DNA of 64,000 nt from Candidatus Neomarinimicrobiota bacterium (GCA_021734025.1 JAIPJS010000002.1:248001-312000); one strand, 5' to 3'. Shown: positions 35,431 through 47,646, counted from the first letter of the stretch. The notes: generated by a model not told the origin, from the letters alone. Program-made: numbers and translations.

Positions 35431-35898
35431 TTAGCGGAAGTGCGCGAACGCCTTGTTTGCTTCGGCCATCCTGTGCACTTCTTCTTTCTTCCGGACTGCG
35501 CCGCCATCGCCTTTTGAAGCTGCCAGAAATTCTTCCGCCAGCCTGTCTGACATCGGGCGACCACCGCGACCCTTTGCCGCGGAAATAAGCCAACGCATTG
35601 CCAGCGCCTTTTTTCTGTCCTTACTCACCTCAATCGGCACCTGATAAGTGGCACCACCAATCCGTTTCGACTTTACCTCAAGGATAGGCGAGGCGTTATC
35701 AATTGCTTTTTCAAAAAGTTCCAGACCGTCTTTCCCTGCCTGCTTCTCCATTTTCTCCAAAGCAGTATAGAAGATCTGCTCGGCAGTTCCTCGTTTCCCG
35801 CTACGCATGATATTGTTGATAAATTTTGCAACCAACAGACTATCATGTACCGGGTCAGGTAAAATTTCTCGTCTTTCAGGTCTTTTCCGACGCGCCAT
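35431..35898 (-). CDS. rpsG: 30S ribosomal protein S7
   Basis: 155 residues, MARRKRPERREILPDPVHDS, LVAKFINNIMRSGKRGTAEQ, and a C-terminal KGDGGAVRKKEEVHRMAEAN. S7 starts assembly of the 30S head. It follows rpsL by 20 bases. Confidence 0.98.
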   Translation of the reverse strand: MARRKRPERREILPDPVHDSLLVAKFINNIMRSGKRGTAEQIFYTALEKMEKQAGKDGLELFEKAIDNASPILEVKSKRIGGATYQVPIEVSKDRKKALAMRWLISAAKGRGGRPMSDRLAEEFLAASKGDGGAVRKKEEVHRMAEANKAFAHFR

Positions 35899-35918
35899 AA
35901 CTTAATTATTCCCTATTG

Positions 35919-36287
35919 CTAAGATTTCTTTGCACCGTACCGGGAACGACTGGTCTTCCGGTCGGTCACCCCGGCCGTATCCAGTGTTCCGCGGACGATA
36001 TGGTACCGGACACCAGGCAGATCCTTGACCCGACCGCCTTCAATGAGCACAATCGAGTGCTCCTGAAGGTTGTGCCCCTCGCCCGGGATATAGGCTGTCA
36101 CTTCCATGCCGTTCACCAACCTGACACGCGCCACCTTCCGAAGTGCCGAGTTCGGCTTTTTCGGTGTTGTGGTGTAAACACGTGTGCATACTCCGCGTTT
36201 CTGGGGGTTTCCCTTCAACGCCGGAGCGGATTTCTTTTTCTGTACTTTTTTCCGTCCTTTACGGACAAGTTGGTTAATCGTCGGCAT
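35919..36287 (-). CDS. rpsL: 30S ribosomal protein S12
   Basis: 122 residues. The decoding-centre loops [16 protein letters not shown] and [20 protein letters not shown] carry the usual streptomycin-sensitive lysines, so no known resistance change is seen. It opens the str operon behind its own strong promoter candidate, 76 bases after rpoC. Confidence 0.98.
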   Translation of the reverse strand: MPTINQLVRKGRKKVQKKKSAPALKGNPQKRGVCTRVYTTTPKKPNSALRKVARVRLVNGMEVTAYIPGEGHNLQEHSIVLIEGGRVKDLPGVRYHIVRGTLDTAGVTDRKTSRSRYGAKKS

Positions 36288-36315
36288 CTTTTCTCCCTTT
36301 TTGAAAAAGCCTCAT

Positions 36316-36344
36316 AAATTATGGACAGAACTCAGGCCTGTCAA
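36316..36344 (-). promoter_or_regulatory. Promoter of the rpsL-rpsG-fusA-tuf-S10-spc superoperon
   Basis: Minus-strand TTGACA (36339-36344), 17 bases, then TAATTT (36316-36321) and the downstream sequence ATGAGGC. It lies in the 76-base gap between the rpoC stop and the rpsL ATG. The -35 box is perfect, and the extended TAATTTATG block is shared with the tRNA-tuf promoter at 49632-49659. Confidence 0.75.
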
Positions 36345-36363
36345 CCCGTTTTCTGTTTCTTTT

Positions 36364-39300
36364 TCATTCTGATTCCACTGGCTCGGACGTTTCTTCCAGC
36401 TCTTCCTCCGCAACCCCTTCTTCCGGCTGCTTTTTCGCCAGCCGCTCATCCACAAGAACATCATTCTCGGAATCGACAATAATGTTTTTATAGTGCTTTT
36501 GACCGGTTCCGGCAGGAATAAGCCGTCCCATAATTACGTTTTCTTTCAGGCCGCGCAGATGATCGATCTTCGCTGAAGTCGCAGCATCCGTCAGAACACG
36601 TGTTGTTTCCTGGAAGGAGGCAGCGGACATGAAGCTTTCCGTATTCAGTGAGGCACGCGTGATACCGAGCAAGAGTGGACGGAAGGTTGCCAGACGTGCG
36701 GCCCGCATCTTTGCGGGTTCACCGCCTTCTTCCTCAGTCTCCGTGTTCAACTGTTCAAGCCGGTTGCGCTTGATAACACGGCCCTTGCGCAGTCCGGTAT
36801 CACCCGGTTCTTCGACTACGACCATATTCCTGATACGTTCGTTTTCTTCAAAGAACTCGTACCGATTGATACGATCCTTTTCAAGATACTTCGTATCGCC
36901 TGGCTCCTCGATAGCCACTTTCTGCATCATCTGGCGTACAATAACCTCAATGTGTTTATCATTGATACGTACGCCCTGCAGACGGTAGACTTCCTGGATT
37001 TCGTTCACCAGGTACTCCTGAACTTTTCCAGGCCCAAGGATACGGAGGATATCGTGCGGCGCAACTGCGCCATCGCACAGACGATCACCAGCGCTTATTC
37101 TATCCCCCTCGTGAACGATAACGTGCTTACCGTACGGAATCTTGTAACTTCGCTCATCCCCGGCATCGCCCACAACGATAATTTCACGGACACCGCGCCG
37201 GATACGACCGAACTTCACCCGTCCATCAATTTCGCTGACAACAGCCGGGTTCTTCGGCTTCCGTGCTTCGAACAGTTCCGCGACACGCGGCAAACCACCG
37301 GTAATATCCCGGGTTTTGCCAATCTCCTTGGCAATCTTCACCAATGTGTCTCCGGCCTCAACTTCCTGGCCGTCTTTGACCACCAGATTTGCGCCGACCG
37401 GCAAAATGATTCCGGGAGCGATGGTTTCACCCTCTTCATCCACAATCTCGATACGCGGACTGAGATCACGATCCTTGGACTCTATTATAGTACTCTGCTT
37501 CCGGCCCAGTTCATCCGTCTCTTCGCTGTAGGTCACATCGTCAATCAAATCGATAAATTTAACGTAACCGCTACGCCGCGCCAGAATAATATCGCTATAC
37601 GGATCCCAGGCAAACAGAGTCTGCCCCTTCTCCACCTCATCTTCGTCTTCCACCAGCAACTTGGAACCGTAGGGCACGTTATAGTGCGCCAGTTCCCGAT
37701 TGTTCTCATCAATGATATCTATCCGGCCGTTACGGACGAGACAGATTCTATCGCCATCCTCACGCTCTGACAATTCGATATTGTCCGAAAAGCGTACCGT
37801 ACCGGCGTGTTTACTCGTCATTTCTGATGTCTCGACAATACGGCTGGCTGTTCCACCGATGTGGAATGTCCGGAGTGTCAGCTGCGTTCCCGGTTCACCA
37901 ATACTCTGTGCCGCGATGATACCGACGGATTCACCGATATTCACTACCTTGTTGGTAGCGAGGTGACGCCCGTAACACTTGATACAAACTCCACGGCGTG
38001 TCTCACAAGTCAGCACCGACCGTATACGCACTTCTTCAAGGGCCGTTTCGCCGATTTCATGTGCGACATCTTCGTCGATCATTTCACCCGCACCAACGAT
38101 CATTTCATCGGTAATCGGATTATACACATCATCAACTGCAAACCGTCCGAGGATACGATCTTCAAGCGGCTCGATAATCTCTTCGCCTTCTTTCAACGCG
38201 GTGATTTCGAGGCCGTTAATGGTACCGCAGTCTTCTTCAGCAATCACTACATCCTGAGAAACATCCACCAAGCGCCGGGTCAAATAACCAGCATCCGCTG
38301 TTTTCAATGCGGTATCGGCCAGCCCCTTCCGGGCGCCGTGAGTGGAGATAAAGTATTCCTGCGCAGAGAGCCCTTCCTTAAAGTTCGACAGGATGGGATC
38401 CTCGATAATCTCTCCGGCCTGACCAGTCATGCTCTTCTGCGGTTTAGCCATGAGTCCACGCATACCAGCCAGCTGTTTAATCTGATCCTTGCTGCCTCGA
38501 GCGCCGGAATCTGCCATCATGAACACGTTGTTAAAGCCGTTCTTATCCCTGGCCAACTGGGTCATCATAGTATCAGCCACAGCGTTGGTCGTGTGAGTCC
38601 AGATATCGATGACTTTGTTATACCGCTCACCCTCAGTGAGGATCTCGTTTTGAGCCTTCTGGTTCACATCCTCGACCTCCGCGGTCGCCCGGTCAACAAA
38701 ATCATGTTTCTTTTCCGGAATCATCACATCATCAAGTCCAATGGACGATCCACTGGATGTAGCGTACCCGAATCCGAGGTCTTTCAGGTCATCGAGAAAC
38801 TTCACCGTGCGATAATTCCCTGCACGTTCGAAGCATTCTCCGACAATACCTTCCAGAGATTTCTTGGCTACCAGTTCATTGATAAACGGCATCTCTTCCG
38901 GCAGGATATCGTTAAAGAAAATCCGCCCGATAGTGGTATCGATCTGTTTGCCGTCTTCCAGACGTAACTTCACCTTGGCGTGCAATCCGACTTCGCCGTT
39001 GTCGTAGGCGACCCGCGCCTCCGCTCTTGAGGCCAGGGTCATTCCTTCCCCCTTGTCGCCGGGCAGTGCGCGTGTCAGATAATAGACACCCAGTACCATG
39101 TCCTGTGACGGAATAGCGATCGGAGCTCCATGCGCCGGATGGAGAATATTGTGACTGGAGAGCATCAGCATCCGGGATTCCATCTGAGCTTCCGGGCCCA
39201 GCGGGACGTGGACAGCCATCTGATCTCCGTCAAAGTCAGCGTTAAATGCCGCACAGACCAACGGGTGAATCTTGATAGCTTTCCCATCGATAAGCACCGG

Positions 39301-40653
39301 CTGGAAGGCCTGGATACCCAAACGATGGAGCGTCGGAGCACGGTTCAATAAGACTGGATGGTCCTTCACTACGTACTCCAGCACCTCGTAGATCTCCGGC
39401 TGCTTCTCCTCCACCATGAGTTTTGCACTCCGGGGAGTTTTGGAATAGCCCCGGGTAATCAATTGATTAATAATAAACGGTTTAAACAGCTCTATGGCCA
39501 TTTCCTTGGGTAGACCGCATTCGTTCAGCTGGAGTTCCGGCCCAACCACGATAACTGAGCGGCCGCTATAGTCCACTCTCTTACCAAGTAGGTTTTGACG
39601 GAAGCGTCCCTGTTTTCCCTTGAGCATATCGCTCAGGCTCTTCAACGGACGACGCGTACCACTTCGGACGGCAGTCCGCCGACGACTGTTATCGAACAGC
39701 GAATCCACTGACTCCTGCAGCATGCGCTTTTCGTTTCGCAGGATGACGTCCGGCGCGTTGATATCGATCAACTGTTTCAGCCGGTTATTCCGAATAATGA
39801 CCCGTCGATACAAGTCGTTAAGATCGCTGGCCGCAAATCGTCCGCCATCCAGCGGTACCAATGGACGCAACTCCGGTGGAATCACCGGGAGCACGCTCAA
39901 TACCATCCATTCCGGATTATTCGGTTTATCATCCTCGTCCCGGATAAATGCCCGGACAACTTTCAGCCGCTTGAGGGCATCATTTTTCCGTTGCTTTGAA
40001 GTCTCAGTGTCGACGGCATGCTGAAGCTCGTTGGCCAGTTTTTCCATATCCAGCTCGGCCAGGATCTCGCGGATGGCTTCGCCACCCATCCCGGCTTCAA
40101 AGTATTCTTCATTGGCCTTACCATCACCGTCAGCAGGCGGGCCGTATTCCCGGCGGAGTTCCATATATTCTTCTTCATCCACCAGAGACCCGACTTCCAC
40201 ATCAGCGCCACCGGCACTAATTACTATATATTCCTCGTAGTAGATAACTTTTTCCAGGTCCTTGGTGCTCAGACCGAGGATGTAACTTAATTTGCTCGGG
40301 ATAGAACGCAGATACCAGATATGAACCACCGGTACTGCCAGGTTGATGTGCCCCATCCGTTCACGGCGGACTTTCTTCCTGGTTACCTCGACGCCACACC
40401 GATCACAAATAATTCCTTTATAGCGGATCCGTTTATATTTACCGCAGTGACATTCCCAATCCTTCACCGGGCCAAAGATCTTTTCGCAGAACAATCCGTC
40501 CTTTTCCGGCTTATACGACCGGTAATTAATCGTTTCGGGTTTAGTGACTTCCCCGTACGATTTGGACAGAATCAGCTCCGGCGACGCCAGGCTGATCTGG
40601 ATTGAGTCAAAATCTGACTTTGTCTGCGGTTGTTTAGGATTTAAATAAACCAA
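36364..40653 (-). CDS. rpoC: RNA polymerase beta' subunit
   Basis: 1429 residues, a size usual in the FCB group. The N-terminal zinc site has Cys68, Cys70, Cys83 and Cys86 (in WECHCGKYK and [10 protein letters not shown]). The catalytic [12 protein letters not shown] lies near residue 470, and the trigger-loop/bridge-helix region follows. The last 25 residues are very acidic. It forms the active centre with RpoB and starts 30 bases after rpoB. Confidence 0.98.
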   Translation of the reverse strand: MVYLNPKQPQTKSDFDSIQISLASPELILSKSYGEVTKPETINYRSYKPEKDGLFCEKIFGPVKDWECHCGKYKRIRYKGIICDRCGVEVTRKKVRRERMGHINLAVPVVHIWYLRSIPSKLSYILGLSTKDLEKVIYYEEYIVISAGGADVEVGSLVDEEEYMELRREYGPPADGDGKANEEYFEAGMGGEAIREILAELDMEKLANELQHAVDTETSKQRKNDALKRLKVVRAFIRDEDDKPNNPEWMVLSVLPVIPPELRPLVPLDGGRFAASDLNDLYRRVIIRNNRLKQLIDINAPDVILRNEKRMLQESVDSLFDNSRRRTAVRSGTRRPLKSLSDMLKGKQGRFRQNLLGKRVDYSGRSVIVVGPELQLNECGLPKEMAIELFKPFIINQLITRGYSKTPRSAKLMVEEKQPEIYEVLEYVVKDHPVLLNRAPTLHRLGIQAFQPVLIDGKAIKIHPLVCAAFNADFDGDQMAVHVPLGPEAQMESRMLMLSSHNILHPAHGAPIAIPSQDMVLGVYYLTRALPGDKGEGMTLASRAEARVAYDNGEVGLHAKVKLRLEDGKQIDTTIGRIFFNDILPEEMPFINELVAKKSLEGIVGECFERAGNYRTVKFLDDLKDLGFGYATSSGSSIGLDDVMIPEKKHDFVDRATAEVEDVNQKAQNEILTEGERYNKVIDIWTHTTNAVADTMMTQLARDKNGFNNVFMMADSGARGSKDQIKQLAGMRGLMAKPQKSMTGQAGEIIEDPILSNFKEGLSAQEYFISTHGARKGLADTALKTADAGYLTRRLVDVSQDVVIAEEDCGTINGLEITALKEGEEIIEPLEDRILGRFAVDDVYNPITDEMIVGAGEMIDEDVAHEIGETALEEVRIRSVLTCETRRGVCIKCYGRHLATNKVVNIGESVGIIAAQSIGEPGTQLTLRTFHIGGTASRIVETSEMTSKHAGTVRFSDNIELSEREDGDRICLVRNGRIDIIDENNRELAHYNVPYGSKLLVEDEDEVEKGQTLFAWDPYSDIILARRSGYVKFIDLIDDVTYSEETDELGRKQSTIIESKDRDLSPRIEIVDEEGETIAPGIILPVGANLVVKDGQEVEAGDTLVKIAKEIGKTRDITGGLPRVAELFEARKPKNPAVVSEIDGRVKFGRIRRGVREIIVVGDAGDERSYKIPYGKHVIVHEGDRISAGDRLCDGAVAPHDILRILGPGKVQEYLVNEIQEVYRLQGVRINDKHIEVIVRQMMQKVAIEEPGDTKYLEKDRINRYEFFEENERIRNMVVVEEPGDTGLRKGRVIKRNRLEQLNTETEEEGGEPAKMRAARLATFRPLLLGITRASLNTESFMSAASFQETTRVLTDAATSAKIDHLRGLKENVIMGRLIPAGTGQKHYKNIIVDSENDVLVDERLAKKQPEEGVAEEELEETSEPVESE

Positions 40654-40683
40654 AGTATATACCTCCCCTTCTCAATTGAAGGT

Positions 40684-43600
40684 TTAATTCAACTCGATAT
40701 CAATACCGAGTCCTTGAAGTTCACGCAGGAGCACATTAAACGACTCGGGCACACCGAACGGTGGCAGGTTCTCACCTTTCACAATAGCGTTGTACACGCG
40801 GGAGCGACCTTCCACATCATCCGATTTCACCGTCAGCATTTCGCGCAACGTATGTGCCGCACCGTATGCTTCCAATGCCCAGACTTCCATCTCTCCGAAT
40901 CGCTGACCACCGAACTGCGCCTTACCGCCCAGCGGCTGCTGGGTAATCAGCGAGTACGGGCCGGTCGAGCGCGAGTGCATCTTGTCCTCGATCATGTGCG
41001 AGAGCTTCATCATATAAATTTGTCCCACCGTCACAGGGTTATCAAAATGTTCACCCGTAATCCCATCGATGAGCTGAACCTTGCTGTCTTCAGGCAGTCC
41101 GGCTTCTTTGAGCTTTTCGTGGACATCGTCCAGCGAAGCACCGTCGAAGACCGGCGAAGAAAAGTGAACTCCCAATGCTTCGCCTGCCCAACCCAGCATA
41201 GTTTCGTAAAGTTGACCAAGGTTCATTCGCGATGGCACACCCAGCGGATTCAGCAGAATGTCCACCGGTGTTCCGTCTTCCATAAATGGCATGTCCTCTT
41301 CAGGTACCACGGTTGCGATTACGCCCTTATTTCCGTGCCGTCCGGCCATTTTATCTCCAACGGCGATTTTCCGCTTGCTGGCAATATAAACCTTCGCCAG
41401 CTGCAGAACCCCGGGTTGTAATTCGTCGCCAACTTTAAGCTTGTAAATCTCTTTTTCAACATCCTCTTCGATGCTGGCATAGGCTTCTTCATAGTTTTCA
41501 AAGATCTGCTGGATCTTTTTGCTCTTTTCCTCGTCATCGACCCACGGATATTCAATCCCAACATCGTCCAGATTGATGCCGCGCAGGTTCTCTTCGTTCA
41601 ACGTTGCACCGGCACGCAACAGGCTCTTGCCAGCTTTGTCTTTAATCCCAATTGTCTCCATGCCGTCAACGAAGTTGAGAATTTTCTGGATTCGTCTATC
41701 CGCCAACTGCTCTTTCCGGCGTTCGCCCTCTTTCTTGATCTGCTCAACCTTGCGCTGCTCTTCCTTCCTGGACTCACTGGTCCGGCGATTAAACAGTTTG
41801 GTCTCGACAACGACGCCGCTGACGCCGGGATCGGCTTTTTTGGATGCATCCTTCACTTCACCGGCTTTTTCGCCAAAGATCGCTCGAAGCAATTTCTCTT
41901 CCGGCGTGGGATCCGTTTCGCCCTTCGGCGTCACTTTTCCAATGAGGATATCGCCAGGCTCAACCTCAGCACCGACCCGCACCAGACCATTTTCGTCCAG
42001 GTTCCGGGTGGCTTCCTCGCTGACATTGGGAATCTCGCGGGTCAGTTCTTCTTCCCCGCGCTTGGTGTCACGGACTTCCATCTCCACCTCTTTGATATGC
42101 ACCGAGGTGAACACGTCATCCTTGACACACCGCTCACTGACGGCGATGGCATCCTCGAAGTTATATCCGCGCCATGGCATAAAAGCCACGAGCACGTTTC
42201 GACCAAGCGCCAGTTCGCCTTTTTCAGTTGCGCATCCATCAGCAATGGCATCACCGGCTTTCACCTTGTCGCCTTTATCCACCAGTGGTTTCTGATTGAC
42301 AGCGGTATCCTGATTCGTCCGCATAAATTTATGCATATTATACGTGACAAGGTCATCCTGTTCGGCAAAGGTGATATCTTCATCTTTGCGCTCAGGATTT
42401 GTCTTTTTAATAGTAATATGGTTGGAATCGACACTAGTGATTTCGCCGTCTACATCAGAGGTCACGACAGCTTTGGAATCCACTGCAACGCGCTTCTCAA
42501 GACCGGTTCCGACAATAGGAGTTTCCGGCATTAAAAGCGGCACGGCCTGACGCTGCATGTTTGACCCCATCAGAGCACGGTTTGCATCATCATGTTCCAG
42601 GAACGGAATCAGTGCGGCTGCAGCACTCACAATCTGATTCGGCGAAACATCCTGATAGCCCACGTCTTCCGGCTCGATTTTGATAAATTCTCCCCGGATC
42701 CGCGCACGTACCGAGTCACTGATGAATTGCCCCTTCTCATCCACAGGCGCATTCGCCTGTGCAATCGTTACCCGGCCTTCGTCGTCCGCAGAGAGGTAGT
42801 CGATATCGTTAGTGACCTTCGTCGACCCGTTATCGGAAAAGACCTTCCGGTAGGGTGTCTCGATAAAGCCGAGACGGTTGACCTTGGCATAGGTTGCCAG
42901 CGAAGAGATCAAACCGATGTTCGGGCCCTCCGGCGTTTCAATCGGACAGAGGCGACCATAATGGGTATAGTGCACATCACGCACCTCAAAGCCGGCGCGT
43001 TCCCGGGTCAGCCCACCTGGCCCAAGTGCCGACAGACGTCGCTTATGCGTTAATTCGGCCAGCGGATTCGTCTGATCCATGAATTGCGACAGCTGACTCG
43101 TTCCAAAGAAAGAGTTGATCACCGAACTCACGATCCGGGAATTCACCAAATCCTTCGGTGTCAGATTTTCCGTATCGCGCATATTCATACGTTCTTTGAT
43201 AGTCCGGCTCATCCGGGTCAACGCGATGGTAAACTGGTTCGCCATCTGTTCGCCGACCGTTCGCACACGACGGTTGCCCAGATGATCAATATCATCGGTC
43301 TCCGCCATCCCGAGCCGCATCTTGATCAGATGATTCAGGATGGTAATGAAATCATCCTTCATCAACGTGGTTTGCTCCAGAGATACATCCTGATCGAATT
43401 TCTTATTTATGCGGTACCGGCCTACTTCGCCGAGATCGTATTTCTTCTCTGAGAAGAACATCCGATCGACGAATTTCCGCGCGGTATCGATATTCGGTGG
43501 TTCGCTGGATCGTACGTTCTGGTAAATGATTTCCAGCGCCGATTCCTCGTCATCGGATTGATCTTTCTTCAGCGTATTCAGCAACAGTTCGGCAACTAGT

Positions 43601-44469
43601 TCATCTTGCGCTTCCAGCACGGTGACCTTTTCGATACCGGCGTCCGCCCATTCCTCTACATCTTCGATGTCATAGGGCTTCCCCCATTCAGCAAGTACTT
43701 CGCCCGTTTCTGTATCAACCACATCCGCAGCCAGGAATTTGCCGGCCACTTTTTTAATGCCGGCTTTGGTAAGTTTTTTCTCTTGCAGGAGATCAAACGC
43801 CTCCAGGATGTCCTCATTATTCGGAAAACCAAGCGCACGCAACAGCGTAGTCACCGGGAATTTCCTACGACGATCAATAATCACATACAGGGCGTCGTAT
43901 ATATCAGTAGTAAAATCGATCCAGGATCCGCGGAACGGAATAATCCGGGCTGTGAAGAGTTTTGTTCCGTTGGGATGGACATTGTCATCAAAGAAGACAC
44001 CGGGTGACCGCTGGAGCTGACTCACGATTACACGTTCGGCTCCGTTAATGATGAATGTACCGCGATCCGTCATCATTGGAATATTTCCGAAGAATATATC
44101 CTGCTCGATGGTATCACTGTACTCTCCCTTGTCCGCGTCCTCTTCGGCCACGTGCAAGCGGAGTTTGACTTTCAGCGGCAGTTCGTAGCTAACGCCACGT
44201 TCCACACACTCATCAACTGTATATTTTGCGTTCCCGACGGAATAGCTTACATATTCCAGCAAGTAATTTCCGTGGCTGTCTTCAATGGGAAACAGATTGT
44301 TAAAGACCTGGTTCAGTCCCACGTTACTCCGCTGCTGGGGGGACAGGTGGAGCTGCAGAAATTCCCGAATTGACTCCAACTGGATATCGAGCAAGTTTGG
44401 CATATCCAGTCCCTGGGAAATTTCTGCAAACGATTCCCGTTCAATCCGATTTTTATAAGTTGTACTCAA
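40684..44469 (-). CDS. rpoB: RNA polymerase beta subunit (TTG start preferred)
   Basis: About 1261 residues. The rifampicin-binding cluster [20 protein letters not shown] followed by LSALGPGG has the sensitive wild-type residues. The longest open frame would start at a GTG (44478), but the strong ribosome-binding sequence GAGGAGG lies on top of that codon. It is 8 bases from a TTG at 44469, which gives the more normal start (M)[16 protein letters not shown] 124-base spacer with a hairpin separates it from rplL. Confidence 0.97.
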   Translation of the reverse strand: MSTTYKNRIERESFAEISQGLDMPNLLDIQLESIREFLQLHLSPQQRSNVGLNQVFNNLFPIEDSHGNYLLEYVSYSVGNAKYTVDECVERGVSYELPLKVKLRLHVAEEDADKGEYSDTIEQDIFFGNIPMMTDRGTFIINGAERVIVSQLQRSPGVFFDDNVHPNGTKLFTARIIPFRGSWIDFTTDIYDALYVIIDRRRKFPVTTLLRALGFPNNEDILEAFDLLQEKKLTKAGIKKVAGKFLAADVVDTETGEVLAEWGKPYDIEDVEEWADAGIEKVTVLEAQDELVAELLLNTLKKDQSDDEESALEIIYQNVRSSEPPNIDTARKFVDRMFFSEKKYDLGEVGRYRINKKFDQDVSLEQTTLMKDDFITILNHLIKMRLGMAETDDIDHLGNRRVRTVGEQMANQFTIALTRMSRTIKERMNMRDTENLTPKDLVNSRIVSSVINSFFGTSQLSQFMDQTNPLAELTHKRRLSALGPGGLTRERAGFEVRDVHYTHYGRLCPIETPEGPNIGLISSLATYAKVNRLGFIETPYRKVFSDNGSTKVTNDIDYLSADDEGRVTIAQANAPVDEKGQFISDSVRARIRGEFIKIEPEDVGYQDVSPNQIVSAAAALIPFLEHDDANRALMGSNMQRQAVPLLMPETPIVGTGLEKRVAVDSKAVVTSDVDGEITSVDSNHITIKKTNPERKDEDITFAEQDDLVTYNMHKFMRTNQDTAVNQKPLVDKGDKVKAGDAIADGCATEKGELALGRNVLVAFMPWRGYNFEDAIAVSERCVKDDVFTSVHIKEVEMEVRDTKRGEEELTREIPNVSEEATRNLDENGLVRVGAEVEPGDILIGKVTPKGETDPTPEEKLLRAIFGEKAGEVKDASKKADPGVSGVVVETKLFNRRTSESRKEEQRKVEQIKKEGERRKEQLADRRIQKILNFVDGMETIGIKDKAGKSLLRAGATLNEENLRGINLDDVGIEYPWVDDEEKSKKIQQIFENYEEAYASIEEDVEKEIYKLKVGDELQPGVLQLAKVYIASKRKIAVGDKMAGRHGNKGVIATVVPEEDMPFMEDGTPVDILLNPLGVPSRMNLGQLYETMLGWAGEALGVHFSSPVFDGASLDDVHEKLKEAGLPEDSKVQLIDGITGEHFDNPVTVGQIYMMKLSHMIEDKMHSRSTGPYSLITQQPLGGKAQFGGQRFGEMEVWALEAYGAAHTLREMLTVKSDDVEGRSRVYNAIVKGENLPPFGVPESFNVLLRELQGLGIDIELN

Positions 44470-44477
44470 GAGGTACA

Positions 44478-44484
44478 CCTCCTC
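44478..44484 (-). promoter_or_regulatory. Ribosome-binding site that decides the rpoB start
   Basis: GAGGAGG on the minus strand ends 8 bases before TTG (44467-44469) and overlaps the upstream GTG (44476-44478). This makes the GTG unusable and points to TTG initiation for rpoB. Confidence 0.75.
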
Positions 44485-44498
44485 TTTATCATATATAC

Positions 44499-44532
44499 GA
44501 CAAAACCTGTGAACAGAGTCCCAGGTTTCGTC
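44499..44532 (-). promoter_or_regulatory. Hairpin in the rplL-rpoB spacer
   Basis: Minus-strand arms GACGAAACCTG and CAGGTTTTGTC pair over 11 positions (one G-U) around a 12-base loop. It lies 15 bases before the rpoB ribosome-binding site. There is no T-run after it, so an RNA-processing site or partial attenuator is more likely than a full terminator; rplL-rpoB spacers in other bacteria hold such elements. Confidence 0.6.
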
Positions 44533-44593
44533 ATCGCCTTAATAACGATACTCCATGCAACCAGAGTCGCAACTGATGCTGTGGCGCCCACCC

Positions 44594-44974
44594 CTATTTC
44601 AGTTCAACTTCTGCGCCTACTTCTTCCAGCTGACTCTTGATGTCTTCTGCTTCTTCCTTGGTTACCGCTTCCTTGATGGGATTCGGGGCGTTATCGACCA
44701 GTTCCTTGGCTTCCTTCAGCCCAAGATTGGTCAGGGAACGGACCACCTTAATCACCTGAATCTTCTGCGATCCGGCGCCTGCCAGGACAACATCAAACTC
44801 ATCTTTTTCTTCTTCAGCGGCCTCACCACCACCGGCTCCTCCGCCAGCGACAGCCACAGGTGCTGCAGCAGTAACGCCAAATTTTTCTTCTATGGCATCA
44901 ATGAGTTCTGAGATTTCAAGCATGTTCGCTTCTTCTAGATAGCTGAGGACATCATCGCGTGTAATTTCAGCCAT
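44594..44974 (-). CDS. rplL: 50S ribosomal protein L7/L12
   Basis: 126 residues: an N-terminal dimerisation helix pair ([20 protein letters not shown]), an Ala/Gly hinge (about 36-52), and a C-terminal domain [20 protein letters not shown] that recruits translation GTPases. Very acidic overall, as expected. It follows rplJ by 32 bases. Confidence 0.97.
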   Translation of the reverse strand: MAEITRDDVLSYLEEANMLEISELIDAIEEKFGVTAAAPVAVAGGGAGGGEAAEEEKDEFDVVLAGAGSQKIQVIKVVRSLTNLGLKEAKELVDNAPNPIKEAVTKEEAEDIKSQLEEVGAEVELK

Positions 44975-45006
44975 TCTTCAACTCCTCCTTAGGGTTCTTC
45001 TTCTCT

Positions 45007-45525
45007 CTATTGATTTTTTTGTTCTTTTAGTTGAGCCAGGGCAAATGTCAGATTCTGCATAGACGCGTTCAGCGTGCTTACCAGATTCCGCATGGGTGAC
45101 TGCAATCCGCCCAGTAATTTTTGCAATAATTCTTCGTGCGACGGCAGGTTCGCGATCGCGTTCATTCGATCTAATTCGATTCGCTCCCCTTCGAAAATTC
45201 CGCCCTTCAGGGAAATCTGTTCGTTCTCTTTGGCAAAATCCGTCAGAATCTTCGCTGGCGCCACCGGATCATCCTTGGTAAAGGCAATGGCCGTCGGGCC
45301 GGTCAGCAAATCGTCAACGTTGTCGTATCCTGCCTCTTTTGCTGAGATCTTCGTCAGGCGGTTTTTCACGACTTTGTACTCAACTGACGCCTCGAAGAAC
45401 TTGCTCCGCAGATCATTCACCTGCTCGACATTTAATCCGAGGAAATCCGTGAAATAAATGCCGCTGGATTCAGCAAACTTTTCCTGAATTTCCGCTACAA
45501 ACTGTTCTTTTTCTGCACTTGGCAT
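45007..45525 (-). CDS. rplJ: 50S ribosomal protein L10
   Basis: 172 residues: GIYFTDFLGLNVEQVNDLRS, EYKVVKNRLTKISAKEAGYD, and a C-terminal helix that carries L12 dimers. It forms the stalk base. It follows rplA by 18 bases, so a long L10 autoregulatory leader is not present here. Confidence 0.97.
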   Translation of the reverse strand: MPSAEKEQFVAEIQEKFAESSGIYFTDFLGLNVEQVNDLRSKFFEASVEYKVVKNRLTKISAKEAGYDNVDDLLTGPTAIAFTKDDPVAPAKILTDFAKENEQISLKGGIFEGERIELDRMNAIANLPSHEELLQKLLGGLQSPMRNLVSTLNASMQNLTFALAQLKEQKNQ

Positions 45526-45543
45526 CTGAAAAAACTCCCTTGT

Positions 45544-46236
45544 CTATTTAACCACCGATGAGCGGTCCAGTTTAATGCCGGGCCCCATAGTCGAGGAAAT
45601 AGTTACCTTTCGTAAATACTGTCCTTTGGCGGCTGCCGGACGCATCCGCAGCAGCGTACCGATAAATGCCTTCACATTTTCGACCAGCTCCGGCGATTCG
45701 AAGGATGCCTTCCCGATGATAGAATGAATAATGCCATATCGGTCCACCCGGAATTCAATCTTGCCGGCCTTCATTTCCTCCACCGTCTTTGCTACGTCAG
45801 TCGTCACCGTTCCGCTTTTCGGATTCGGCATCAAGCCCCGCGGACCAAGCACCCGGCCGAGTTTCCCGACCTGCCCCATCACATCCGGGGTGGCGATAAC
45901 CACATCCATTTCCGTCCAGCCTTCCTGGATCTTCTCAATATACTCGTCCAGGCCAACGTAATCCGCACCGGCTTCTTCCGCTTCGGTTGCGGCTGGACCC
46001 TTCGCCAGCACCAATACTTTCACATCTTTTCCGGTTCCGTTTGGCAGTGTGACTGTCCCCCGAACAATCTGATCGGCGTGCTTGGGATCAACCCCAAGGT
46101 TCACACTCAGCTCCACCGTTTCATCAAAATTTGCGGTTGCGGACTGCTTCAGGAGCATTACGCCTTTATCTACGGGATATTCCTCGTTCCGGTTAAAGGT
46201 CTCAACCGCCTGGTTATATCGTTTGCTTCTCTTCAT
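45544..46236 (-). CDS. rplA: 50S ribosomal protein L1
   Basis: 230 residues: [38 protein letters not shown] and [16 protein letters not shown]1 forms the mobile stalk near the E-site. It follows rplK by 22 bases. Confidence 0.98.
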   Translation of the reverse strand: MKRSKRYNQAVETFNRNEEYPVDKGVMLLKQSATANFDETVELSVNLGVDPKHADQIVRGTVTLPNGTGKDVKVLVLAKGPAATEAEEAGADYVGLDEYIEKIQEGWTEMDVVIATPDVMGQVGKLGRVLGPRGLMPNPKSGTVTTDVAKTVEEMKAGKIEFRVDRYGIIHSIIGKASFESPELVENVKAFIGTLLRMRPAAAKGQYLRKVTISSTMGPGIKLDRSSVVK

Positions 46237-46258
46237 ACTGTGCCTCGATTTGTCTCAA

Positions 46259-46684
46259 TTAGCCTTCTACGACGAGCCCCATACTCCGGGCCGTCCCAGC
46301 GATAATTTTCACTGCCTGCTCAATCGTATGAGCATTTAAATCTTCCATCTTCGTTTCAGCAATATCTTCCAAATCTTTCATCGTCACCGCCCCCACCTTT
46401 TCGGTATTGGGGACACCGGATCCCTTTTCAATCTTTGCCGCTTTCTTTAGCAAAACAGCTGCCGGCGGTGTTTTGGTAATAAATGAGAAAGACCGATCGG
46501 CATAGACCGTGAGTTCCACAGGGATAATCAGCCCGCCCTGATCCTGGGTTTTGGCATTAAACGCTTTGCAAAACTCCATAATATTCACACCATGCTGCCC
46601 CAGTGCCGGTCCAACAGGCGGCGACGGGTTCGCCTGTCCGGCGGGAATCTGGAGTTTGACGTTTGCTATTACTTTCTTGGCCAT
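46259..46684 (-). CDS. rplK: 50S ribosomal protein L11
   Basis: 141 residues: [20 protein letters not shown] in the N domain and [20 protein letters not shown] in the rRNA-binding C domain. L11 forms the GTPase-associated centre and is needed for RelA stimulation. It follows nusG by 11 bases. Confidence 0.98.
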   Translation of the reverse strand: MAKKVIANVKLQIPAGQANPSPPVGPALGQHGVNIMEFCKAFNAKTQDQGGLIIPVELTVYADRSFSFITKTPPAAVLLKKAAKIEKGSGVPNTEKVGAVTMKDLEDIAETKMEDLNAHTIEQAVKIIAGTARSMGLVVEG

Positions 46685-46695
46685 ATCAACTTACC

Positions 46696-47223
46696 CTATT
46701 TTTCCAATTCTACTTGTAGATAGTCTAATTCAACCGGGGTGGGACGTCCAAAGATGCTGACCCGGACTTTTACCTTCTGTTTTTCTTCGTTGACCTCTTC
46801 CACAAATCCGTTGAAGTCTACAAAGGGGCCATCAACTACTTTGATTGCATCTCCGACCTTGAAAGGAGTCTCAACAACCTCTTTCCCCTCTTTTTCTTCA
46901 ACTTCACCGAGAATCCGCTTCACTTCTTCATCCCGCAACGGCTGCGGCTCCCCCTTCGGTCCGACAAAGTTGAGGACCCCGGGAGTATTTTCAATTAAAT
47001 ATTGAGTTTCTTTCGTCAACTCCATCTTGACCAAAACATATCCCGGGAAAAAGACTTTATCCCGTACCCGCTTTTTTCCGTCCCGCATTTCCACGACGTT
47101 CTCGGAAGGGACCATTACATCGTCGATCATATCCTCCAGCCCTTCACGCTCGGCTTCAGACAGAATCACATCACGGATCTTCTTCTCTTTTCCGGAATAC
47201 CCTCTTATGGCAAACCAGTCCAT
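46696..47223 (-). CDS. nusG: Transcription elongation/termination factor NusG
   Basis: 175 residues. The NGN domain starts DWFAIRGYSGKEKKIRDVIL; FFPGYVLVKMEL lies in its middle; and the C-terminal KOW domain has GDAIKVVDGPFVDFNGFVEE. It couples polymerase to ribosome (S10) and Rho. A second, shorter-linked paralogue of UpxY type is encoded at 52.7 kb. It follows secE by 12 bases. Confidence 0.97.
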   Translation of the reverse strand: MDWFAIRGYSGKEKKIRDVILSEAEREGLEDMIDDVMVPSENVVEMRDGKKRVRDKVFFPGYVLVKMELTKETQYLIENTPGVLNFVGPKGEPQPLRDEEVKRILGEVEEKEGKEVVETPFKVGDAIKVVDGPFVDFNGFVEEVNEEKQKVKVRVSIFGRPTPVELDYLQVELEK

Positions 47224-47235
47224 ACTAAACTCCGA

Positions 47236-47424
47236 TTACGCCCCTAAAATCAGGCTCATTATACGAGACAAAATAAAATCTGTTATGAACAACAAGACCG
47301 CAAAAAACAGTGTCAATAAAAGCACTACGATTGTCGAACCTTTTAATTCTTCCCAGGCAGGCCATGAAACCTTCTTAAATTCGAAGATGACCTCCTGGAT
47401 GTAATTCTGAATTTTTTCAATCAT
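47236..47424 (-). CDS. secE: Preprotein translocase subunit SecE
   Basis: 62 residues with the amphipathic helix EVIFEFKKVSWPAWEELKGS and one membrane span (IVVLLLTLFFAVLLFITDFI). It is the short single-span form of SecE. It lies between tRNA-Trp and nusG, its usual place. Confidence 0.95.
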   Translation of the reverse strand: MIEKIQNYIQEVIFEFKKVSWPAWEELKGSTIVVLLLTLFFAVLLFITDFILSRIMSLILGA

Positions 47425-47535
47425 ATCTGTATCTGCCCACCATCGTTTGGAGAAAGCGACCGGATTAACTCACACCGGATTGCATATGACACCTGACGGG
47501 AACGAGCCAGTAACCGAACACCTGATTGATGAAAG

Positions 47536-47608
47536 CAGGTGAGGCAGGAATCGAACCCGCAACCGCCGGTTTTGGAGACCGGTGCTCTCCCAGTTGAGCT
47601 ACTCACCT
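47536..47608 (-). tRNA. trnW: tRNA-Trp (anticodon CCA)
   Basis: 73 nt cloverleaf. Acceptor AGGTGAG / CTCACCT, D stem GCTC / GAGC, anticodon stem CCGGT / ACCGG with loop CTCCAAA, T stem GCGGG / CCTGC with TTCGAAT, discriminator G. The CCA end is not encoded. It is embedded between rpmG and secE. Confidence 0.97.
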
Positions 47609-47646
47609 ATTTGAACCCTTCCCATCAGATGTATATGCAATTCTCG

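Noticed and set aside
36952-38967. Long open frames on the plus strand opposite rpoC
   Set aside because: They mirror the codon structure of rpoC; the minus-strand product is a full RpoC, so these are antisense shadows.
40684-44469. Rifampicin- or streptomycin-resistance alleles in rpoB and rpsL
   Set aside because: The key residues in [18 protein letters not shown] and [12 protein letters not shown] are the usual sensitive ones.
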